Shown here: in pieces, positions 1-5,991 of the stretch | Layout: each line of letters starts with the position of its first letter | How positions within the stretch are numbered: the stretch's first letter is position 1 | Source: CAZRDB01 sp964598695 | GTDB taxonomy: Bacteria > Armatimonadota > Zipacnadia > UBA1398 | Direction of reading: 5' to 3' | Length of the DNA stretch: 12,164 bases | Assembly: GCA_964598695.1 (NCBI GenBank) | Contig: CAZRDB010000154.1 | Location: forward strand, 1 to 12,164 | The notes under the pieces: generated by a model | Told to the model about the DNA's origin: nothing | Database searches by the model: none | Seen by the model: the letters and a program-made list of their open reading frames with translations, nothing else | Translations under genes and position numbers: made by a program

Positions 1-124
1 CACGCGACGCCCACCGGCGGGACGTGCCGTAGGGGGAGCGGATCGCGCCGGAGAGCAGGGCAGACGGCGGCGGCCCCGAAGTAGCCGGTTGGATCGTCCT
101 CGGTCCGAGGAGAGGAGCCAGACC
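1..124. other. Left-edge leader, no supported gene
   Basis: This stretch holds no gene I can support. A plus-strand frame opened at the window edge stops at the TAG at 30-32, which could be the last codons of an upstream gene, but ten codons are too few to judge. The rest looks like the leader of the oxidoreductase gene and includes its ribosome binding site at 112-117. I see no convincing promoter boxes. Confidence 0.3.
112..117 (+). promoter_or_regulatory. Ribosome binding site of the oxidoreductase gene
   Basis: GAGGAG ends seven bases before the ATG at 125. This favours 125 over the in-frame TTG at 89, which has no comparable purine-rich stretch ahead of it. A second ATG at 131 is also in frame, but its spacing is longer. 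Confidence 0.6.
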
Positions 125-1277
125 ATGCCCATGCACTCGACGCTCCACACTGCCGGCCAGAGCCTCGTGCTCGGGGGCGGCAGCGGGAAGGTCCGCGTGG
201 CGATGCTCAGCTTCGCCCATGTCCATGCCGAGGGGTACGCCAACGCGGTACGGGACAACGCGCGCTCCGAGATCACCGTCATCTGGGACGAGCTGCCGGA
301 GCGCGGCAAGGCGATGGCGGAGCGCTACGGCGTGCCGTTCGAGCCGGACCTCGAGCGCGCGCTCGGCCGGGAGGACGTGGACGGCGGGGTTGTCGACGCG
401 CCGACCAACCTGCACCCGGAGGTCTACTACGCGGCGTGCGCGGCCCGGAAGCACATCTTCACCGAGAAGGCGCTGACGATCCGCACGAAGGACGCCGACG
501 CGGTCGTGAAGGCCGTGGAGGAGAGCGGGATCCGGTTCATGGTCTCGCTGCCGGCGCGCACGCGCTCGGAGACGCTGTTCCTGCGCAAGGTCGTGGACGA
601 GGGCCTGATCGGCGACATCACCTACATCCGGACGCGGATCGCGCACTCGGGGGCGCTCGACCGGTGGTTCGGCGGCGACAAGGCGTGGTTCACGGAGCCC
701 GAGCCGGCNNNNNNNNNNCACAGGGGGGGCAGAACCGGGGGTTTGGGGGGGAAAAGGGGGGGTTAACGGGGCCCCGGCCGGGGGGGGGGGGGGGGTTTTT
801 GATATAGGCTGCCACACGGTCGATGTCACGCGCTGGCTCGGCGGCCCCCCGCGGGCCGTGGCGGGCCGCGTGAACTCGATCACGGGCATCTACCCGAAGG
901 TCGACGACAACGCGGCCGTCGTGGTGGAGTTCGAGAGCGGCGTTCTCGCGACGATGGAGTGCTCGTGGGTGCAGCGCAAGGGCCCGAGCCCGATGGAGGT
1001 GTACGGCACGGAGGGCTACGCGGCGGTGGGGACGCTGGCGGGCGCTCCGGTGCTCCAGAGCACCAAGGTGGCGGAGGAGGACCTGCGGGAGGGCAAGCAC
1101 CCGCACGAGCTGCCGGCCGCGCTGCCGGCGCCGCTCGAGCAGTGGCTCAGCTCGATCCTGGACGGGGCTGCGACGACGATCGACGTGCGGGACGGCCGCA
1201 ACCTGACAGAGCTTCTCGAGGCGTGTTACCTGTCGTCGAACGAGAACCGGGCGGTGGTCTTCCCCATCGCCCCATAG
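125..1277 (+). CDS. Gfo/Idh/MocA family NAD(P)-dependent oxidoreductase, split by an assembly gap
   Basis: Probable sugar or cyclitol dehydrogenase with an N-terminal Rossmann domain and a C-terminal alpha/beta domain; family members oxidise or reduce a hydroxyl with NAD(P). The first part (125-708, 195 residues) starts the fold at KVRVAMLSFAHVHAEGY (about residues 22-38). It has TNLHPEVYYAACAARKHIFTEKA at about 94-116, cut here as TNLHPEV and HIFTEKA. The usual glycine-rich GxGxxG is replaced by a His-containing segment, and the usual EKP reads EKA at 114-116. The second part (801-1277, 158 residues) begins DIGCHTVDVTRWLGG, the typical start of the C-terminal domain with its conserved GxHxxD. 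The two parts are out of register in the assembly because of the gap and the noisy sequence after it. Merging the overlapping ends predicts about 359 residues, normal for the family. Substrate cannot be read from the sequence. Confidence 0.88.
709..800. other. Assembly gap (10 N) followed by a degraded copy of the upstream flank
   Basis: The Ns occupy 709-718. From 719 to about 782 the sequence is rich in G runs but aligns with 644-708. Over 660-707 against 734-781, 37 of 48 bases match by my hand alignment, and each of the 11 mismatches repeats a neighbouring base of the true sequence. It is an error-laden contig end overlapping the previous contig, not separate DNA. The stretch 783-800 (13 G then 5 T) probably stands for the few codons truly missing, expected to encode a Gly-rich turn before DIGCHTVD. 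Confidence 0.85.
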
Positions 1278-1331
1278 CCGGCGAGACCGGCGGCGCCGGG
1301 TTGCCGACCCGGGCGAAGGGAGTGTCGCGCG

Positions 1332-1751
1332 ATGGCTCTCAGCGTACGGCGCGTGAAGGTTCGGAAGGCGCCCAGTCTGCCCGATCGTCCGGGCGCGGTG
1401 GCCGAGCAGCTCGCGATCGCGGCGGCCCACGGGGTGGGGTTGGCGTCGCTCGTCGCCTACACGATGGCGCCGGGCGAGCCGGGCCAGGCCTGGGTGGTGC
1501 TCGAGGATGACGGGGCGCACGGGGGTCTGGCCGACCAGGCCGGCTGCTACCCGGAGCCGGCCAGCTTCGCGGTGCTGGTGACGGGCGACAACCAGGTTGG
1601 CGCGGGCGCCACGGTCACGCGGAAGCTCGCGGCGGCGGGGCTGAACGCGCGGTTCATGCAGGCGATGGGAGTCGGCGAGCAGTTCGCGATGCTGGTGAGT
1701 TTCGCGACGGAGTCCGACGCGGCGAAGGCGCTGGAGGCCCTCGCCGGGTAG
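1332..1751 (+). CDS. Tandem ACT-domain protein, probable ligand-binding regulator
   Basis: A 139-residue protein made of two ACT-like units and nothing else. The first runs from about residue 5 to 60 and carries the ACT signature region DRPGAVAEQLAIAAAHGV at 18-35, where a Pro-Gly turn precedes the first helix. The second runs from about 77 to 137, with GDNQVGAGATVTRKLAAAG at 85-103 as the equivalent turn and helix. ACT pairs usually bind amino acids or related small molecules between units. With no catalytic domain this is likely a sensor or a partner protein; its target is unknown. The ATG lies about nine bases after a GGGAG-like site at 1318-1322. It follows the oxidoreductase stop by 54 bases and precedes the channel gene by 24, so the three genes probably form an operon. 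Confidence 0.75.
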   Translation: MALSVRRVKVRKAPSLPDRPGAVAEQLAIAAAHGVGLASLVAYTMAPGEPGQAWVVLEDDGAHGGLADQAGCYPEPASFAVLVTGDNQVGAGATVTRKLAAAGLNARFMQAMGVGEQFAMLVSFATESDAAKALEALAG

Positions 1752-1775
1752 GCGCCGGGGGTGCGGAGGGCCTGA

Positions 1776-2660
1776 GTGGATCCGGGAACGCTGGACGCGC
1801 ACTTACCGCCCGCGATGGCGGCGCGCGCGGAGGCGATCGGCGAGAAGAAGGCGCAGATGGGCCTTCTGCCGATGTTCCTCCTCGCGATGCTGGCGGGGGC
1901 GTACATCGCGCTGGGCGGGCTGTTCACGACCATCGCGACGACGGGCGGGGCCGATCTCCCGTACGGGGTGGCCAAGCTGCTGGGAGGCTTGGCGTTCTCG
2001 CTGGGGCTGATCCTGGTCGTGGTCGGGGGCGCCGAGCTGTTCACGGGCAACACGCTGCTCGTGATGGCCTGGGCCGGCGAGCGGATCTCGCTGGGCCTGC
2101 TGCTGCGCAACTGGGCCGTGGTCTACGTGGGGAACCTGGTCGGCTCGCTGCTGACGGCCGCGCTGATGTTCCTCACGGCCGAGCACACGCTGGACCATGG
2201 CGCGGTGGGGCTCAACGCGTTGCAGATCGCGAACGCGAAGTGTGCGCTGACGCCGACGGTGGCGCTCACGCGGGGGATCTACTGCAACATGCTGGTCTGT
2301 CTCGCGGTGTGGCTGACCTACTCGTGCCGGAGCACCGGGGACCGGATCCTCGCGATCGTCTTCCCGATCACCGCCTTCGTGGCAGCCGGGTTCGAGCACT
2401 GCGTGGCGAACATGTACCTGATCCCGTACGCGATCGCGGTGCGCGACTACGCCGATGTGGCGTACTGGCTCGAGTGCGGGGTCGACCCGGCGGGCTACAG
2501 CGCGCTGACGTGGCGGGGCTTCCTGCTCGGCAACCTGCTCCCGGTGACGGTGGGGAACGTGGTGGGCGGGGCGTTGTTCGTGGGCGCGGCGTACTGGCTG
2601 GCGTACTGCCGTCCGGCGCGGCCGGGCCCGGAGGATCGGCTACCGCCACGCTCGGGTTGA
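1776..2660 (+). CDS. Formate/nitrite transporter (FNT) family channel
   Basis: Inner-membrane pentameric channel family that moves small monocarboxylates or anions such as formate, nitrite or hydrosulfide. The 294-residue length is typical. Family hallmarks seen are GAYIALGG (41-48), GGAELFTGNTLL (84-95), RNWAVVYVGNLVGS (111-124), RGIYCNMLVCLAVW (166-179), FEHCVANMYLIP (206-217) and NLLPVTVGNVVGG (253-265). His208 falls where the central pore histidine of FocA lies. Six membrane spans can be drawn at about 31-53, 69-92, 108-134, 165-184, 190-215 and 248-277. The start is GTG, five bases after GGAGGG (1765-1770). The last 21 bases overlap the end of the converging recQ-like gene. Substrate is undecided: no formate lyase or nitrite reductase gene is nearby. 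Confidence 0.92.
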   Translation: MDPGTLDAHLPPAMAARAEAIGEKKAQMGLLPMFLLAMLAGAYIALGGLFTTIATTGGADLPYGVAKLLGGLAFSLGLILVVVGGAELFTGNTLLVMAWAGERISLGLLLRNWAVVYVGNLVGSLLTAALMFLTAEHTLDHGAVGLNALQIANAKCALTPTVALTRGIYCNMLVCLAVWLTYSCRSTGDRILAIVFPITAFVAAGFEHCVANMYLIPYAIAVRDYADVAYWLECGVDPAGYSALTWRGFLLGNLLPVTVGNVVGGALFVGAAYWLAYCRPARPGPEDRLPPRSG

Positions 2661-4733
2661 GGCGGCCATGGTGAGCGCGAAGGGGAGAACCGGCCCGGCG
2701 CCGGCCTCGCGCAGGGAGAAGCCGGCGACCGTGAGCGTCCAGCCGGAGTCGACGAGGTCATCGACGAGCAGGACCGGCCCGGGCAGTACTTCCTCGGGCT
2801 TGACGGAGAGGCCGGCACAGGCGCCCCGGACGCGCGTCACGGCGTTGCGCTGGGCGTTCTGCGGCGGCCCGACGAGGGTTCTGGCGAGCGCGGGACGGAA
2901 GGGGATGCCGAGCCTGCGCGCGAGCGCCGTGGCGAACGCGGGGACCAGCTCGGGCCGGCGGGCGGAGGGGATGCAGGTCAGCCACGCCGGGGTGGGGGAG
3001 GGCGACCACTCGCGCCGGATGTAGCGCGCGGCCTGGCGCGCCAACGCGGGCGGGAAGCGGTGCTCGGCGTGGCGCGCGCGCTCCACGAGGCCGCCGAGTC
3101 CCTCGCGACCGCAGAGGCAGAGCGCCCGTCCCTCCCGGTTCCGCAGCTCCTCGGGGATCTCGCCCTCGAGGCCGTCGAGCGGCCCCTCCGGCCATGTGGT
3201 CTTGGCGGTGATCGGCAGTCGGCTTCGGCGGAGGAAGCGGCGTGCGCGACGGGCGCTGGCGGCGCGTACGCGGCGCGGCCAGGCGGGTCCGGCGCAGTTC
3301 GCGCAGCGGCCGCAGGGGGAGGCCGAGGGGTCATCGAGTTCGCGGAGGACGAACTGCATGAGGCACGCGCGGGTTCGGCACAGCTCGCGCATGCGCTCCA
3401 GCTCGCGCCGGCGGGTGGCGGTGACCAGTGCGGTCATGCGCGGGTCGGGGCTCCAGGGGCCGGCGGGGTGGTAGCCACCGTCGTGGTCGCGCAGCACGGC
3501 GCCCTCGACGGCCAGGAGCTTGAGGCACTGCTCCAGCTTGGCCTCGGGGAGGTTGACCTGTGCCAGGAGGTCGCCGAAGCCGATGGCGCGCTCGCGCCCG
3601 ATCGTGGCGAGAACGGCCTCGGTCTGGTGCGGCTCCGGGAAGGCGTGGTCGATGAAGAACCCGCTGATCGCGTCGTCCTCGGCGCCGGTGAGCAGCACGA
3701 CCGGGGCTTGCGGGAGGGCTCTCCCGGCGCGTCCGATCTGCTGGTAGTAGGCGACGGCGGAGCCGGGCCGCTGGAAGTGGACGACGAAGCCGAGGTCGGG
3801 CTTGTCGAAGCCCATGCCGAGGGCGACGGTGGCGACGAGCGCCTTGACCTCGTTGGCCTGGAGGCTGTGCTCGAGCCGGGGCCGCTCCTCGGCGGGCAGC
3901 TCGGCGTGGTAGGCGGGAGCGTCGATCCCGCGGGTGGCGAGCCAGCGGGAGACCCACTCGCAGTCGGCGACGGTGAGGCAGTAGACGACGCCGCTTCCGG
4001 GGAGGCGCGGGAGGTTATCGGCGAGCCAGGCGAGTCGCTCGGTGCGAGAGGCGAGCGGGACGACCTGGAGGTGGAGCGAGCTGCGGTCGAGGGGTCCGCG
4101 CACGACGTCGAGCGCGACGGCCAGTTGGTCGCGGATGTCCTCGACCACGCGGCGGGCGGCGGTGGCGGTGGTGGCGAGCAGGGGGATGCCGGCGGGGAGC
4201 GAGCGCACGAGCGGTCCGACGCGGCGGTAGTCGGGCCGGAAGTCGTGGCCCCACTCCGAGATGCAGTGAGCCTCGTCGACGACCAGCAGCCCGAGATCGC
4301 GCTGCAGGCGAGGCAGCACCTCGTCGCGGAAGCGGCGGCTCGCGAGACGCTCGGGGGCGATGAGCAGGAGGTCGCAACGGCCGTCGGCCAGGAGGCGCTC
4401 GGTCGCCCGCCACTCCGCGCGGTTGGCGCTGTGGAGGGTGCCGGCCTTGAGGCCCATTCGCTTGGCCATGGCGACCTGGTCGCGCATCAGCGAGAGCAGC
4501 GGGCTCACGAGGACCGTCGGTCCGGCGCCGCGCCGACGGAAGAGGCGGGTCGCGACGAAGTAGACCAAGCTCTTGCCCCACCCGGTCGGCTGCACGAGGA
4601 GGAGGTTGCGGCGGGCGATCAGGAGCCGCTCGACGGCCTCCCACTGGCCGTCGCGGAAGGTGGCGGCCTTGCCGAGCATCCGGTGCAGCTCGCGCGTCGC
4701 CTCTCGGCGGAGCGCGTCCCCATCCCCTGCCAT
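2640..4733 (-). CDS. recQ: RecQ family DNA helicase with C-terminal ComF-like phosphoribosyltransferase domain
   Basis: ATP-dependent 3'-5' DNA helicase of the RecQ family, 697 residues, fused to a phosphoribosyltransferase-fold domain. Helicase motifs in order: Walker A QPTGWGKS (48-55), DEAH (153-156), the RecQ aromatic-rich loop WGHDFRPDYRR (161-171), ATTATA (187-192), DKPDLGFVVHFQRP (310-323) and QQIGRAGR (331-338). A RecQ zinc site follows: Cys452 or Cys457, then Cys474, Cys477 and Cys480. No HRDC domain is visible. From about residue 584 the sequence resembles ComF proteins, with PQNAQRNAVTRVRGA (624-638) and the PRPP-loop-like VLLVDDLVDSGWTLT (654-668). The ATG is preceded by GGGGAGGG at 4738-4745. 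The gene starts 15 bases after the UroD-like gene, suggesting co-transcription, and its 3' end overlaps the FNT gene tail to tail. The helicase call is secure; what the fused domain does is unknown to me. Confidence 0.93.
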   Translation of the reverse strand: MAGDGDALRREATRELHRMLGKAATFRDGQWEAVERLLIARRNLLLVQPTGWGKSLVYFVATRLFRRRGAGPTVLVSPLLSLMRDQVAMAKRMGLKAGTLHSANRAEWRATERLLADGRCDLLLIAPERLASRRFRDEVLPRLQRDLGLLVVDEAHCISEWGHDFRPDYRRVGPLVRSLPAGIPLLATTATAARRVVEDIRDQLAVALDVVRGPLDRSSLHLQVVPLASRTERLAWLADNLPRLPGSGVVYCLTVADCEWVSRWLATRGIDAPAYHAELPAEERPRLEHSLQANEVKALVATVALGMGFDKPDLGFVVHFQRPGSAVAYYQQIGRAGRALPQAPVVLLTGAEDDAISGFFIDHAFPEPHQTEAVLATIGRERAIGFGDLLAQVNLPEAKLEQCLKLLAVEGAVLRDHDGGYHPAGPWSPDPRMTALVTATRRRELERMRELCRTRACLMQFVLRELDDPSASPCGRCANCAGPAWPRRVRAASARRARRFLRRSRLPITAKTTWPEGPLDGLEGEIPEELRNREGRALCLCGREGLGGLVERARHAEHRFPPALARQAARYIRREWSPSPTPAWLTCIPSARRPELVPAFATALARRLGIPFRPALARTLVGPPQNAQRNAVTRVRGACAGLSVKPEEVLPGPVLLVDDLVDSGWTLTVAGFSLREAGAGPVLPFALTMAASTRAWR

Positions 4734-4748
4734 CGGGCCCTCCCCGCG

Positions 4749-5905
4749 TTACCGGGTCGCTCGCTCCCGTCCCAGCTCGATGAACCGCCGGACGCGCGCC
4801 AGGGGGACGCCGGGCGTGATCGGGCTGCCGGTCGAGAGCAGGAACCCGCGCGCACCGCGTCCGGCCTCCACCTGCCGGTCGACCTCGCGGGCCAGCAGGC
4901 TCTCGGGGCCGCGCTCGAGCGTCCAGACGGGGTCGAGGTTGCCGAAGAGCGAGACGCGGTCGCCGATCGCGCGTGCAATGCGGTCGATGTCGTTGGTGTA
5001 GCCCTTCATGCTGCACTCGACAAGCACCGCGTCGGCGCGGGTTTCGGCGATCTGCGCCAGCCGGTCCATCGCGGCGCCGAAGTAGTAGACGATCGCCTTC
5101 ATGCCGCGTCGGTGGATCTCTTCGACGACGGCGCGGGTGAACGGCAGGCCGAAGCGCTCATAGTGGGCGGGCGAGATGAGGTCGCCGGTCGCTCCGCTCT
5201 CGTCGACGAAGACGATGTCGGAGCCGCAGCGGGCGTAGTAGGCGACCTGCTCGCGCGCCTGGGCCAGCAGGGCCGCGATCAGTCGGTCGAGGAACCCGGG
5301 CTCTTCGGCGAGCATCTCGAGCGTCTGGGTGAAGCCGAGGTGGCAGACGCACGACCAGACGGCGCCGACGATCCCCCCCCCCACACAAGGCCACCCCCCC
5401 CCTAGGCCGCGGGGGGCGCGGGGTTTTTTGCCGCTTCCCCGGGGGGGNNNNNNNNNNCGTAGCCCTGGGCGAGCAGCTCGTCGGCGGGTGTGGGACGGAC
5501 CGTGGCCTCGATGTCGGCCTCATCCCACAGGTGGCGGGTGTGGTTGGGGGCGTCGTCGTAGGTCATCCCGCTGCGGGTGGCGAGCGAGGTGAGCGCGCCG
5601 GACGCGCCGTCGAGGCGGTGGGGGATCCCGCCACGGAGGACGAATGTCTGTCGCTCGCGCCAGGCGCCGGGGGGCGCGCCGTGTGGGAAGAGCAGGTCGA
5701 AGGGGGCTTGCTCGCGCATGGCGGCGAGCCGCTCGACGTACTGCCGGGGCGTGCCGTTGAGCCACTCGTGGACGCGCCACTGGGGGAGACCGGTGAGTTC
5801 GGCGAAGTGGTCCATCGTGAAGAGGTTCAGGTAGGGGGCGACGACGGGCATCCGCTCGCACGGGCGGCCCTCCAGCGCGGCCAGCGCGCATTCCCTGGCA
5901 GTCAC
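4749..5905 (-). CDS. Uroporphyrinogen decarboxylase-fold protein (URO-D/methyltransferase superfamily), split by an assembly gap
   Basis: Member of the superfamily that includes HemE and the MtaA/CmuA corrinoid methyltransferases. The N-terminal part (5905-5459, 149 residues) begins TARECALAALEGRPCERMPV, and the C-terminal part (5372-4749, 207 residues) has LGFTQTLEMLAEEPGF, FVDESGATGDLISPAHYERF and FGNLDPVWTL, the family's GNLDP-type strand. About 20 residues lie in the damaged zone at 5373-5457, giving roughly 376 in total. It lacks the RQAGR substrate motif of HemE near the N-terminus. Where zinc-dependent methyltransferases have H-x-C, it reads VYYFGAA (about 5079-5093), so it is neither clearly HemE nor a canonical MtaA. 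The start is GTG at 5905 beside a close GGTGAGGA stretch, which is a weak assignment. It probably shares a transcript with recQ. The reaction is unknown. Confidence 0.8.
5373..5457. other. Assembly gap (10 N) preceded by degraded homopolymer-rich sequence
   Basis: The Ns occupy 5448-5457. Bases 5373-5447 are runs of C, G and T that break the UroD-like gene. The last 16 bases (5432-5447) resemble the first 16 after the gap (5458-5473) at 10 positions by hand alignment, again with mismatches that mostly repeat neighbours. If so, 5373-5432 is a noisy reading of 60 missing bases, exactly 20 codons. The overlap is short, so this is less sure than at the first gap. Confidence 0.6.
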
Positions 5906-5934
5906 GTCCTCACCCCCCCCGCTGGGAACAGGAA

Positions 5935-5965
5935 GGGAGCCGGGCGATGGGCTCGCCCGGCTCCC
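5935..5965 (-). terminator. Hairpin downstream of the glucan phosphorylase
   Basis: Perfect 13-bp inverted repeat: 5935-5947 pairs with 5953-5965 around a 5-base loop. On the minus strand it starts 27 bases after the phosphorylase stop and is followed by a short pyrimidine-rich stretch (TTCCTGTTCCC) rather than a full U tract. It sits between that gene and the GTG of the UroD-like gene. A Rho-independent terminator is the best reading, possibly leaky. Confidence 0.65.
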
Positions 5966-5991
5966 GGGGTCGATCGGGTCGTCCGGGGCCG

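Noticed and set aside
719..800. G-run-rich stretch that could be read as a G-quadruplex or regulatory element
   Set aside because: It is a degraded duplicate of 644-708 at a contig end, so the G runs are errors.
1296..1312. 6-bp hairpin between the oxidoreductase and ACT genes
   Set aside because: Short stem with no T tract, and the close spacing of the genes suggests read-through.
690..1802. Minus-strand frame of about 370 codons across the oxidoreductase and ACT genes
   Set aside because: Arg/His/Pro-rich nonsense translation, and it includes the N gap and its noisy flank.
3060..5405. Plus-strand open frame of about 781 codons opposite recQ and the UroD-like gene
   Set aside because: It runs across two recognisable minus-strand genes and into the damaged gap flank; low-complexity translation with no family resemblance.
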